Below are positions 34,490-42,941 of a stretch of DNA of 64,000 nucleotides, piece after piece. The notes beneath the pieces were generated by a model, which worked only from the letters and a program-made list of their open reading frames with translations, was not told where the DNA came from and made no database searches. The position numbers and the translations under genes are program-made. Every line of letters begins with the position of its first letter. Within the stretch, counting starts at the first letter, position 1. The stretch is from Hyphomicrobiaceae bacterium (GTDB lineage: Bacteria; Pseudomonadota; Alphaproteobacteria; Rhizobiales; Hyphomicrobiaceae): positions 49,764 through 113,763 of the forward strand of contig JANYHF010000008.1 of NCBI GenBank assembly GCA_025359185.1. The letters run 5' to 3'.

Positions 34490-36283
34490 TTACACAAACA
34501 GGTCTGTCCTCGCAAATTTGGTAACGTCAATCAGGCCATTGTCGGAAATGCGCAACTCAGGGATGACGACAAGCGCCAGCAGCGAATGCTGCATGACGGC
34601 GTTGTTGAGCTGGCAGCCACACGAGTGCATCGCAGCGATCAGCTGATCGGCCTGCCCGGCCACCACTTCGGCGCGCTGATCCGACATCAGCCCGGCAATC
34701 GGCAGTGGCACCAGCGCCAGTTCGCGGCCACCCGAAATCACCACGATGCCGCCGCCAACTTCCCCCAGCCGATTCGCGGCTTGCGCCATGTCGGCCTTAT
34801 TGGTGCCGACGACAATCATATGGTGGCTGTCATGGGCGACCGTGGACGCGACGGCGCAGTCGGCGGTGTAGCCAAATCCCGAGACGAAGGCGTTCACAAC
34901 GCCACCGGTGCCTTGGTGCCGTTCTACCAGCGCAATCTGACAAACGTCACCAACGCGGTCCATCATCACGGTGCCCTCGTGCACGGGCAGCGTCCTTTCG
35001 AGCGCGCGCGTAGGGGCCTGGTTTTCGATCACGCCAATGACCCGGGCCGTGACGGAATTGGCGCCGTGCGGGGCCGCAATGTCAAAGTCAGCAGCCGCGA
35101 TATGGCGGCCCATATGCATGGTTTGGCGGGCGAAGGCCGGATAGGCATGGGGCGCGATGTCAACCGTCAGCTTGCCATGCTCGGCCAGCACGTTTCCGCG
35201 CGCGATCACCATGTCAACCGGCAGACTGATCAAATCCGAAGTCAACACGATGTCGGCGCGGCGGCCTGGCGTGATCGACCCCAGCTCGCGCTCTAACCCG
35301 AAGTGCTGCGCGGTGTTCAGCGTCGCCATCTGGATGGCTGTCATAGGCTTGAGGCCTTGCGCGATGGCGTGGCGAACCACACGGTTCATATGGCCATCGC
35401 GTACCAGCGTGCCCGAATGGCTGTCGTCTGTGCACAAGATGAAATTGCGGGACTCAAGCCCGCTCTCGGTAATCGCCTTGACCTGCGCCGCCACATCGTA
35501 CCAAGCCGAGCCCAGCCGCAGCATGGCCCGCATGCCTTGCCGCACGCGCGCAATGGCGTCTTCGGCGCGGGTGCCTTCATGGTCGTCAGCTGGGCCGCCA
35601 GCGGCATAGGCGTGGAAGGCGCAGCCGAGATCGGGCGAGGCGTAGTGGCCGCCGATGGTTTTGCCGGCCGCTGACGTGGCCGCCATTTCGGCGAGCATCT
35701 TGGCATCGCCTGCCACCACGCCCGGGAAATTCATCACCTCGCCAAGGCCGATGATGCCAGGCCAGCACATGGCTTCGGCGACCTCGGCGGGGCCGAGCGT
35801 GGCACCGGGCGTTTCGAGGCCGGGTGCGCTCGGCACGCAGGAGGGCACCTGCACGAACACATTGACTGGCAAGCTTGCTGCTTCGTCGTGCATCAATTTC
35901 ACGCCGGTCAAGCCGAGCACATTGGCGATCTCGTGTGGGTCGATGAACATCGAGGTGGTGCCGTGCGGGATCACCGCGCGGGCGAACTCGGTGACGGTAA
36001 CCATGCCGCTCTCGACGTGCATGTGCGCGTCGCACAGGCCAGGCACCAGATAACGGCCGGCGGCGTCGATGATTTTTGTTGCGGGGCCGATGGTGTGCGC
36101 GGCGTCCAGCCCAACATAGGCAAAGCGGCCGGCCGCGATGGCGACGTCCGTGCCTGGGATGATCTCGCCGGAATGCACATTCACCCAGCGGCCGTTGCGG
36201 ATGACGGTGTCTGCAGGCGCGCGCCCCATCGCGACGTCGATAAGGCGGCCCGCGACGGCGTGCCAGGGTTGCGGTTGCGGCAT
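34490..36283 (-). CDS. ade: Adenine deaminase
   Basis: The 597-residue metal-dependent amidohydrolase turns adenine into hypoxanthine and ammonia for purine salvage. Motifs: LVPGLCDAHMHVESGMVTVT with the HxH metal ligands, GTTSMFIDPHEIANV, IIGLGEVMNFPGVV (metal Glu), CTDDSHSGTLVRDGHMN and PGRRADIVL. The C-terminal half has AHDSHHMIVVGTNKADMAQA and EVGGGIVVISGG, which are specific to the Ade subfamily rather than adenosine deaminase. No purine transporter adjoins. A 22-bp palindrome lies between it and the upstream cupin gene. Confidence 0.95.
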   Translation of the reverse strand: MPQPQPWHAVAGRLIDVAMGRAPADTVIRNGRWVNVHSGEIIPGTDVAIAAGRFAYVGLDAAHTIGPATKIIDAAGRYLVPGLCDAHMHVESGMVTVTEFARAVIPHGTTSMFIDPHEIANVLGLTGVKLMHDEAASLPVNVFVQVPSCVPSAPGLETPGATLGPAEVAEAMCWPGIIGLGEVMNFPGVVAGDAKMLAEMAATSAAGKTIGGHYASPDLGCAFHAYAAGGPADDHEGTRAEDAIARVRQGMRAMLRLGSAWYDVAAQVKAITESGLESRNFILCTDDSHSGTLVRDGHMNRVVRHAIAQGLKPMTAIQMATLNTAQHFGLERELGSITPGRRADIVLTSDLISLPVDMVIARGNVLAEHGKLTVDIAPHAYPAFARQTMHMGRHIAAADFDIAAPHGANSVTARVIGVIENQAPTRALERTLPVHEGTVMMDRVGDVCQIALVERHQGTGGVVNAFVSGFGYTADCAVASTVAHDSHHMIVVGTNKADMAQAANRLGEVGGGIVVISGGRELALVPLPIAGLMSDQRAEVVAGQADQLIAAMHSCGCQLNNAVMQHSLLALVVIPELRISDNGLIDVTKFARTDLFV

Positions 36284-36315
36284 GGAGGAATGTCCTGTCG
36301 TATGGCTCGGTACTG

Positions 36316-36394
36316 GGTGTCAGGCACTTATGGCGCGTATCGAGGTAGGTGCAAGTCAACAGGCCGCGCCAGCGCGCCATAAGTGCCTGACACC
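36316..36394. repeat. 22-bp perfect inverted repeat with GTGTCAGGCAC core
   Basis: 36316-36337 (GGTGTCAGGCACTTATGGCG plus CG) is the exact reverse complement of 36373-36394, with a 35-base spacer. It sits between the cupin and adenine deaminase genes, both on the minus strand. The core is shared with the palindromes at 42905 and 46291. Confidence 0.8.
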
Positions 36395-36412
36395 GGGCGC
36401 TCCCAACCAAGC

Positions 36413-36895
36413 TTAGGTTTTCTCGCGGTCGTAGTAGTCGACTATGGCTTCAGACCGGAACAATTTCGCCAGCGTGGCGCTGCCGCCGTGGCCGCCGACG
36501 ACCACCGACACCTTTTGCGAATCGGGATATTCGCAAGCGTCGATTTCGGACAGATTCGATAAGGCCAGATAGCGCAGCGGCGCCGTGCCGGTGTTGATGA
36601 TCTGGTGCGCGAAGGCGGCCCCTCCGGTGGGGCAGGCGATGACGTCGTGCTGGCGGATCGGGTAGCGCTGGTCTCCGAAGCGCAGCTCGCCCGACCCCTC
36701 CAGGATCAGGAACATCTCCTCCTCGCCGTGGTGCGAGTGGAACGGGCATTGCGCCTTGCCCGGCGGCAGGACCGTAAGGTTGTAGCCCAGTTTGCGCGCG
36801 CCGATCGCCTTGCTGAAGCGGGCGCGGCGGGAGGTGTAGAGGCCATTGTCTTCAATGTCGTCAAAGGTGACGTCGGCAAGATTGACGATAGGCTT
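36413..36895 (-). CDS. Cupin-domain protein coupled to phnY
   Basis: The GTG at 36895 (VKPIVNLADVTFDDIEDNG) is favoured by a GGGGAGG ribosome site seven bases before it; an ATG at 36922 overlapping the phnY stop is the alternative. The 160-residue protein is a single cupin. Motif 1, LPPGKAQCPFHSHHGEEEMF, has the His-His-Glu metal set, and motif 2 is PTGGAAFAHQIINTG. The fold suggests a metal-dependent isomerase, oxygenase or sugar-phosphate-binding role, but no substrate can be named. Its position just after phnY suggests that it acts with or regulates phosphonate use. Confidence 0.85.
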   Translation of the reverse strand, partial: KPIVNLADVTFDDIEDNGLYTSRRARFSKAIGARKLGYNLTVLPPGKAQCPFHSHHGEEEMFLILEGSGELRFGDQRYPIRQHDVIACPTGGAAFAHQIINTGTAPLRYLALSNLSEIDACEYPDSQKVSVVVGGHGGSATLAKLFRSEAIVDYYDREKT

Positions 36896-36921
36896 CACGG
36901 CAAACCTCCCCGCAGGTGTCA

Positions 36922-38373
36922 TTATCCCGGCCAGGGTAACGTGTAGGTCTTCACATTGGTATAGCTCTTCATAGCCTCCCACACGCCTTCCTTGTAGCCG
37001 AGGCCGGAATCCTTGATGCCGCCAAACGGGCTCATCTCGATGCGGTAACCGGGCACATCCCAGACGTTGACATTGCCGACCTCAAGTTCGTTGATGAAGC
37101 GGGTGATGTGTTCGAGGCGGCTGGTGCAGACGCCGCAGGACAGGCCGTAGGCGGTGGAGTTGCTGATGCGGATCACGTCCGCGATGTCGTTTGGGCAGCG
37201 GATGATGGGGATGACCGGGCCGAAGGTTTCCTCGCGCACCAGCTCGCAATCAAATGGCACATGGTCGACGACGGTGGCGGGGTAGAGTGCGCCTTTTCGG
37301 TCATTGCCGTGCAGCAGTTTGGCGCCCTTCTCTACCGCCTCGTTGACGCGCGCCTCGAACTGCTTTGCCGCGCCCTCGTGAATGACCGTGCCGATGTCCG
37401 TTTCCGGGTCCATCGGGTCGCCTGATTTCAGTTTCTTCGCCTTGGCCAACACCAGTTCCACGAATTTATCGGCGATTTTTTCCATCACCAGTATGCGCTT
37501 GACCGCGGTGCAACGCTGGCCGGAATTTTTGGTAGCACCGGACACGGCAAGAGTTGCCGCCTTGTCGAGGTCCGCATCGTCCATCACGATCAGCGGATCG
37601 TTGCCGCCCAACTCCAGCACCAGCCGTTTGTATCCCGCCTTCCCGGCGATGTATTTGCCGACCTTCACCGAGCCGGTGAACGTGATCATATCCGCGTGCG
37701 GATCGGTAATCATCGCATCGCCCATGGTACGCGGATTGCCGGTCACCACCGACAGCATTTCCGGCGGCAACCCCGCCTCGTACAGAATATCAGCCAGCAG
37801 CAGCGCGGTCAGCGGCGTCAACTCCGTCGGTTTGGCGACGATCCGGTTGTTCGTGGCGATGGCGGGGGCCAGCTTGTGGCTGATCATGTTGAGCGGATGA
37901 TTGAACGGCGTGATCACCGACAGCACACCGAGCAATGGGTAGCGGGACGTATAGATGCGCCGCTGCTGACCGTGGGGCGTGAGATCGCAGGAATAAACCT
38001 CGCTGTCGTCACGCAGCGCCGCATGGCCCGCGAAGGTCCAGACATCGTAGGCGCGCCCGGCCTCGTACAACGAATCCTTGAGGCAGAGCCCGCTTTCGGC
38101 TGTGATCAGATGCGCGATCTCGACTTTCCGTTTGACGAGGATGTCAGCGACGTTGAGCAGGATTTTCGAGCGCTCGAAGCGGGTGAGTTTGGGCTTGAAG
38201 GCGTGGGCTTTGGCGAACGCATCCGCAACCTGCGCAGGCGAGGCGGAAGGAACCGTTGCCACAACCTCGCCCGTATACGGATTGCGCACGTCAACCCGTT
38301 CATCCCCGTCCACCAGCTTGCCGGCGATCCGCATTTTCTCGTGCGAGCGGATGGGGAGGGCGGGGTTTGCCAT
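36922..38373 (-). CDS. phnY: Phosphonoacetaldehyde dehydrogenase PhnY
   Basis: The 483-residue NAD(P)-dependent aldehyde dehydrogenase oxidises phosphonoacetaldehyde to phosphonoacetate. Catalytic residues are the cysteine in [14 protein letters not shown], the general base in [13 protein letters not shown] and the asparagine in [11 protein letters not shown]. The sequence matches the PhnY subgroup in several long conserved stretches: [43 protein letters not shown] and the end YGLSCGVCT then [20 protein letters not shown]. With PhnW and PhnA at 22-25 kb this makes a complete aminoethylphosphonate pathway. Assignment rests on remembered similarity to rhizobial PhnY, not on a search. Confidence 0.85.
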   Translation of the reverse strand: MANPALPIRSHEKMRIAGKLVDGDERVDVRNPYTGEVVATVPSASPAQVADAFAKAHAFKPKLTRFERSKILLNVADILVKRKVEIAHLITAESGLCLKDSLYEAGRAYDVWTFAGHAALRDDSEVYSCDLTPHGQQRRIYTSRYPLLGVLSVITPFNHPLNMISHKLAPAIATNNRIVAKPTELTPLTALLLADILYEAGLPPEMLSVVTGNPRTMGDAMITDPHADMITFTGSVKVGKYIAGKAGYKRLVLELGGNDPLIVMDDADLDKAATLAVSGATKNSGQRCTAVKRILVMEKIADKFVELVLAKAKKLKSGDPMDPETDIGTVIHEGAAKQFEARVNEAVEKGAKLLHGNDRKGALYPATVVDHVPFDCELVREETFGPVIPIIRCPNDIADVIRISNSTAYGLSCGVCTSRLEHITRFINELEVGNVNVWDVPGYRIEMSPFGGIKDSGLGYKEGVWEAMKSYTNVKTYTLPWPG

Positions 38374-38411
38374 TGAACTTCTCGTTTCTTGATTGGCAGC
38401 AGCGGAAAAGC

Positions 38412-38471
38412 GGGGTCAGACCCATGATAAGATGGCTATTCTTGGTGAGGTCCGTCCACGGGTCTGACCCC
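38412..38471. repeat. Inverted repeat GGGGTCAGACCC
   Basis: GGGGTCAGACCC (38412-38423) and GGGTCTGACCCC (38460-38471) are exact reverse complements 36 bases apart, between the isomerase-like gene and phnY. Each arm is itself nearly palindromic, so alternative hairpins are possible. Similar units occur widely as intergenic repeats in proteobacteria. Confidence 0.7.
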
Positions 38472-38488
38472 AGTCTGCGAGCGCTGCA

Positions 38489-39556
38489 CTAAACCTTCCG
38501 GCTCAACCCGAGCATCCGTTTCACCTGCTCGTGGTCTACTGCGCCACCGGCGAAATCGTCGAACGCCTTTGCCGTCACCGGGATGATGTGCTTGGCGATG
38601 AACGGCGCGCCTTCTGCCGCGCCAACAGAAGAATCCTTCAAGCAGCACTCCCACTCCAGCACCGCCCAGCTGTCATAACCATGGCCGGCCAACTTGGAGA
38701 AAATGCTCCCGAAATCCACCTGTCCATCGCCCAAGGACCGGAATCGTCCCGCCCGGTTCACCCAGGGCTGGAAGCCCGAATAGACGCCTTGGCGGCCATC
38801 GGTGTTCAGTTCTGCGTCCTTCACATGGAAGGCCTTGATCCGCGAATGGTAGATGTCGATGAAGGCGAGATAGTCGAGGTGCTGAAGCACAAAGTGCGAA
38901 GGATCATAGTTGATGGCGCAGCGGGGATGGTTGCCGAGCGTTTCGAGGAACATCTCGAAGGTGGCACCGTCGAACACGTCCTCACCGGGATGGATCTCAA
39001 AGCCGACATCGACGCCCTCGCTGTCATAGACATCAAGGATCGGTTTCCAGCGGCGAGCGAGTTCTTTGAAGCTCTCCGAGATCAACGTGCCGGGCCGCTG
39101 CGGCCAGGGATAGGTGAACGGCCAGGATAGCGCGCCGGTGAACGACACGCTGACTTTGAGGCCAAGATGCCCCGAGGCGCGCGCCGCATAGATCATCTGC
39201 TCGGTCGCCCAGGCCGTGCGCGCGGCCGGATTGCCATGCACGGCGGCGGGCGCAAATGCATCGAACGCCTCGTCATAGGCCGGATGCACGGCGATCAGCT
39301 GGCCCTGCAGATGGGTGGAGAGTTCCGTAATCGCAACGCCCGCCTCGCGGCAAATGCCAGCGATCTCATCGCAATAGGTCTTGGACTCGCCCGCCATCTT
39401 CAGGTCAAACACCCGGCCATCCCACGACGGAATCTGCACGCCCTTATAGCCGAGACCCGCTGCCCACTTGGTAATCGACGGCAAACTATTGAACGGGGCT
39501 GAGTCGCCCATGAATTGCGCCAAGAAAATCGCCGGTCCCTTGATGTTCGTCGCCAT
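38489..39556 (-). CDS. Sugar phosphate isomerase/epimerase-like TIM barrel protein
   Basis: From ATG 39556 (MATNIKGPAIFLAQFMGDSA) the product has 355 residues. It has the xylose-isomerase-like barrel: YKGVQIPSWDGRVFDL, ITELSTHLQGQLIAVHP, DVGFEIHPGEDVFDG (metal Glu), CAINYDPSHFVLQHLDY (Asp and His), KAFHVKDAELN and WAVLEWE (metal Glu). All four metal ligands seem present. Such proteins epimerise or dehydrate sugars or inositol-related compounds. The substrate is unknown. It is divergent from acoX by about 190 bases. The ATG at 39568 is an equally possible start. Confidence 0.85.
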   Translation of the reverse strand: MATNIKGPAIFLAQFMGDSAPFNSLPSITKWAAGLGYKGVQIPSWDGRVFDLKMAGESKTYCDEIAGICREAGVAITELSTHLQGQLIAVHPAYDEAFDAFAPAAVHGNPAARTAWATEQMIYAARASGHLGLKVSVSFTGALSWPFTYPWPQRPGTLISESFKELARRWKPILDVYDSEGVDVGFEIHPGEDVFDGATFEMFLETLGNHPRCAINYDPSHFVLQHLDYLAFIDIYHSRIKAFHVKDAELNTDGRQGVYSGFQPWVNRAGRFRSLGDGQVDFGSIFSKLAGHGYDSWAVLEWECCLKDSSVGAAEGAPFIAKHIIPVTAKAFDDFAGGAVDHEQVKRMLGLSRKV

Positions 39557-39743
39557 CCCATACCCCATACTTTTGGTTGCCTCGCGGGCAGATCGGCGCC
39601 GCCCTGGACTGATATAATAGCTGGTCCCTGGCGCGCAGCAAACAGCCTGCGACCCAACCCTCAAAACTTTCCCGCTTGATCTTTGCCTCTGTCCGCCGAA
39701 CAATCGCCATCGCTAGTTAGCATAAGTCTGCGAGAACCCCGCC

Positions 39744-40784
39744 GTGCCCCCACCCATCGTCGGCATCGTTGCAAATCCCGTTTCTGCCCGCGACATCCGG
39801 CGCGTGATCGCTAATGCCTCCAGTCTGCAAATCACGGATCGCGCCAATATCGTGTTGCGGGTACTCGCCAGTCTTAAGGCGGCAGGCGTTGATGAGGTGT
39901 TGATGATGCCCGAGGCGGGCGGTATCCGGGGCCATGTGGAGCGCAATCTCAACCGCGCCTCGGCCATTGACCGGGAGCATTTTCCAAAGCTGCGCTATGT
40001 GGACATGCGGGTCAGTGGCGGTGTCGAGGACACGCACAAGGCCACGCGCGCGATGGTGGAAGCCGGCGCTGCCGCGATCGTCGTCCTCGGTGGCGACGGC
40101 ACGCACCGCGCCGTGGTTGCCCATTGCGTCACGGTGCCTATCGCTGGTATTTCCACCGGCACCAACAATGCGTTCCCCGAGCATCGCGAGCCGACCATCA
40201 CCGGGCTTGCCGTTGGTCTGGCGGTGACGGGGCGCGTGCCCAAATCGCTGGCGCTGTTCGCCAACAAGCGCATTGACGTCGCCATCCGCGCAGACGGTGA
40301 GCCAACGCGCCACGACATTGCGCTGGTTGATGCCGCCATCGTCACCGAGCGCTATGTGGGCGCACGCGCACTGTGGAGGATCGAGACGTTCCGCGAGTTG
40401 TATGTGACCTTCGCTGACCCCGAAGTGATCGGCATGTCGGCCATCGCCGGGCTGCTGGAGCCGGTCAGCCGCTCTGAACCCGGCGGGCTGATGGTGGAAC
40501 TGACGCCGGTCGCGACCGCTGCGCATATCCTGCGCGCCCCCATCGCGCCTGGCATGACCATGCCAATCGGCGTTGCCAGTTGGCGGCGTCTGCCCGCCGG
40601 CGAACCGCAATCACCCGCGACTCCCGTCGGATCCATTGCCCTCGACGGCGAACGCGAAATCACGTTTGATGAGAAGCATAGGGTTGAGGTCACCGTCACC
40701 AACGACGCTTTCCACACTATCGACGTTGCCGCCGTCATGACGTTCGCGGCCAAGGCCGGACTGATGCGAAGCCCACAGATCTGA
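39744..40784 (+). CDS. acoX: AcoX-like NAD kinase-fold protein of the acetoin catabolic operon
   Basis: The GTG at 39744 opens a 346-residue protein with the ATP-NAD kinase core: GIVANPVSARDIRRV at the start, the diphosphate-binding GGDGTHRAVV near residue 118 and the GISTGTNNAFPE loop. AcoX proteins of this type lie at the head of acetoin dehydrogenase operons in Ralstonia and relatives, and their role is still not settled. acoA follows after 21 bases. The acoX-acoA-acoB order is the classical one, lacking only acoC, which lies at 31641. Confidence 0.85.
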   Translation: MPPPIVGIVANPVSARDIRRVIANASSLQITDRANIVLRVLASLKAAGVDEVLMMPEAGGIRGHVERNLNRASAIDREHFPKLRYVDMRVSGGVEDTHKATRAMVEAGAAAIVVLGGDGTHRAVVAHCVTVPIAGISTGTNNAFPEHREPTITGLAVGLAVTGRVPKSLALFANKRIDVAIRADGEPTRHDIALVDAAIVTERYVGARALWRIETFRELYVTFADPEVIGMSAIAGLLEPVSRSEPGGLMVELTPVATAAHILRAPIAPGMTMPIGVASWRRLPAGEPQSPATPVGSIALDGEREITFDEKHRVEVTVTNDAFHTIDVAAVMTFAAKAGLMRSPQI

Positions 40785-40805
40785 AACACTGTAAGGAGGA
40801 AACCA

Positions 40806-41789
40806 ATGTCCAACAACCCGTTCCCGCTCAGCAAGGCGGACTTGCTGAAGGCCTACCGGACGATGCGCACCATCCGCGAATTCGAGGAGCGGTTGCACGC
40901 GGTGTTTGCCGATGGTGACATTCCGGGTTTCGTTCATCTCTATGCGGGTGAAGAGGCGGCGGGCACAGGTATCATGATGCATCTCAGCGACAACGATCGC
41001 ATCTCGTCCACTCATCGCGGCCACGGCCACTGCATTGCCAAGGGCGTCGACGTGCATTCGATGATGGCTGAGATCTATGGAAAATCGACGGGCGCCTGCA
41101 AGGGCAAGGGCGGGTCGATGCATATCGCCGATCTCTCCAAGGGCATGATGGGGGCGAACGGTATTTTGGGGGCAGGCGCTCCGTTGGCTTGCGGTGCGGC
41201 GCTGGCGGCCAAAACCTTAAAGAACGGCGGCATGGCGATCAGCTTCGTCGGCGACGGCGGCTCCAACCAAGGCGCGTTCCTGGAAAGCTTAAACCTCGCG
41301 GCGGTCTGGAACCTGCCGATTCTGTTTGTAGTCGAAAACAACGGCTACGCCGAATCCACCGCCCGCGAATGGGCCGTGGCCGTGGACAGCTACGTGGACC
41401 GCGCCGCCGGCTTCGGCCTGCCGGGTGTGACCATCGATGGCACCGATTTCTTTGCCGTCTACGAGACCGCTGGCGAAATGATCAAGCGGTGCCGCGAAGG
41501 TGGCGGCCCGGCGCTGCTCGAATGCAAAATGGTCCGCTTCTTCGGTCACTTCGAAGGCGACGCGCAAACCTATCGTGGCAAAGGCGAAGTCGAAGACATC
41601 CGCGCCAACAAGGATTGCCTGAAACTGTTCGTTGCCCGCGTCACCGAGGCCAAAGTCATTTCTAAAAAGGAACTCGACCCCATCGACAGGGAAGTCGTTG
41701 CGCTCATTGACGATGCGCTGGCCAAGGCCAAAGCTGCGCCACTGCCCAACGCCCGCGAGCTGACAACCGACGTTTACGTCTCTTACTAG
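40806..41789 (+). CDS. acoA: Acetoin (2-oxoacid) dehydrogenase E1 alpha subunit
   Basis: The ATG follows an AAGGAGG ribosome site. The 327-residue subunit binds thiamine diphosphate: SSTHRGHGHCIAKGVD, KGKGGSMHIADLSKGMMGAN, and the TPP-Mg motif FVGDGGSNQGAFLESLNLAA with VVENNGYAEST. With AcoB it cleaves acetoin and transfers the acetaldehyde unit to the lipoyl domain of AcoC. The STHRGHGH motif without phosphorylation loops fits AcoA. Annotation as pyruvate dehydrogenase E1 alpha is an alternative, but the acoX and acoC context favours acetoin. Confidence 0.9.
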   Translation: MSNNPFPLSKADLLKAYRTMRTIREFEERLHAVFADGDIPGFVHLYAGEEAAGTGIMMHLSDNDRISSTHRGHGHCIAKGVDVHSMMAEIYGKSTGACKGKGGSMHIADLSKGMMGANGILGAGAPLACGAALAAKTLKNGGMAISFVGDGGSNQGAFLESLNLAAVWNLPILFVVENNGYAESTAREWAVAVDSYVDRAAGFGLPGVTIDGTDFFAVYETAGEMIKRCREGGGPALLECKMVRFFGHFEGDAQTYRGKGEVEDIRANKDCLKLFVARVTEAKVISKKELDPIDREVVALIDDALAKAKAAPLPNARELTTDVYVSY

Positions 41790-41864
41790 GGATGAGGGAA
41801 TAGGGATGAAGGATGAGGAGTTCTCGTCCCACCCTGTTCCCACTCACCCCTATTCCCTCATCCC
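41789..41864. repeat. 20-bp palindrome between acoA and acoB starting at the acoA stop
   Basis: 41789-41808 (GGGATGAGGGAATAGGGATG) pairs with 41845-41864 at 19 of 20 positions. The last base of the acoA stop codon is its first base. It shares the polypurine AGGGAT-type units with the palindrome between phnW and phnA. Confidence 0.8.
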
Positions 41865-41886
41865 ACTTCCCTCGGAGTTTTTCCAA

Positions 41887-42894
41887 ATGGCACGCAAACT
41901 GAGCATGAAAGACGCAATCAACGAGGCGCTTGACCAGGAAATGACGCGCGACCCGACCGTCATTCTGATGGGCGAGGACATTGCGGGCGGTTCTGGCGGC
42001 AAGGGCGAGATGGATGCCTGGGGCGGGCCGATGGGCGTCACCAAGGGCCTGTGGACCAAGCATGGCGACCGGGTGATGGATACGCCGCTCTCCGAAAGCG
42101 GTTTCATCGGCGCAGCCATCGGCGCGGCAACCTGCGGCTTGCGGCCGGTCGCCGAACTGATGTTCGTCGACTTCATGGGTGTCTGCTTCGACCAGATCTA
42201 CAATCAAGCCGCGAAATTCAAGTATATGTTCGGCGGCAAGGCTGAGACGCCGGTCGTCATTCGCTGCATGGTCGGCGCTGGCTTCCGTGCTGCCGCCCAG
42301 CACTCGCAGATGCTCACCCCTCTGTTCACGCATATTCCGGGGCTGAAAGTCGTCGTTCCGTGCAACGCCTATGATGCCAAGGGGCTGCTGATCCAAGCCA
42401 TCCGCGACAATGATCCAGTGATTTTCTGCGAACACAAGAACCTCTACAATCATGAGTCTGACGTGCCCGAAGAGCCCTACGCTATCCCCTTTGCCGAAGC
42501 CAATGTGATGCGCGACGGCAAGCATGTAACCATTGTCAGCTATGGCCTCACCGCACACAGAGCGATGGACGCGGCGACGGAACTGGCCAAGAACAAGGTG
42601 GAAGCCGAGGTGATCGATCTGCGGACATTGTCGCCGGTCGATTGGGACACGGTGCTCGACAGCGTCAAGAAGACCGGCCGCCTGGTGGTGGTGGATGAGG
42701 CCCATCCGCGCTGTTCGATTGCCACGGACGTATCAGCCTACGTTTCGCAAACGGCGTTCAAATCGTTGAAAGCCGGCATCCAGATGGTTACGTCACCCCA
42801 CGCGCCGGTTCCGTTCTCACCAGCGCTAGAGGACCTTTTCATCCCGACCGGCGAGGCCATCGCCAAAGCTGCGATGAAGACGCTGGCCAATTAG
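41887..42894 (+). CDS. acoB: Acetoin (2-oxoacid) dehydrogenase E1 beta subunit
   Basis: From ATG 41887 (MARKLSMKDAINEALDQEMT) the product has 335 residues. The transketolase pyrimidine-binding domain includes VILMGEDIAGGSGGKGEMDA, DTPLSESGFIGAAIGAA (catalytic Glu) and PVAELMFVDFMGVCFDQIYN. The C-terminal domain includes VTIVSYGLTAHRAMDAA and VIDLRTLSPVDWDTVLDSVK. The segment between GGxGxxxxV and GVTKGLWTKHGDRV is characteristic of AcoB. The 97-base gap to acoA is filled by a palindrome. A dihydrolipoamide dehydrogenase is not nearby, so E3 is probably shared with other complexes. Confidence 0.92.
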   Translation: MARKLSMKDAINEALDQEMTRDPTVILMGEDIAGGSGGKGEMDAWGGPMGVTKGLWTKHGDRVMDTPLSESGFIGAAIGAATCGLRPVAELMFVDFMGVCFDQIYNQAAKFKYMFGGKAETPVVIRCMVGAGFRAAAQHSQMLTPLFTHIPGLKVVVPCNAYDAKGLLIQAIRDNDPVIFCEHKNLYNHESDVPEEPYAIPFAEANVMRDGKHVTIVSYGLTAHRAMDAATELAKNKVEAEVIDLRTLSPVDWDTVLDSVKKTGRLVVVDEAHPRCSIATDVSAYVSQTAFKSLKAGIQMVTSPHAPVPFSPALEDLFIPTGEAIAKAAMKTLAN

Positions 42895-42904
42895 CCAGAA
42901 TCCG

Positions 42905-42931
42905 GTGTCAGGCACCATTGGTGCCTGACAC
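42905..42931. terminator. Perfect 13-bp palindrome between convergent acoB and fadI
   Basis: GTGTCAGGCACCA and TGGTGCCTGACAC flank a single central T. It sits midway in the 47-base gap between the stop codons of acoB and fadI, so it can act as a two-way terminator hairpin although no T-run is present. The core is the same as at 36316 and 46291. Confidence 0.6.
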
Positions 42932-42941
42932 GAAGTCACGC

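Noticed and set aside
40806..42894. Naming the E1 genes pdhA and pdhB
   Set aside because: The AcoX neighbour and the lipoyl-hydrolase AcoC type of E2 fit acetoin dehydrogenase better, and no PDH-type E2 with a catalytic HxxxD domain is present.
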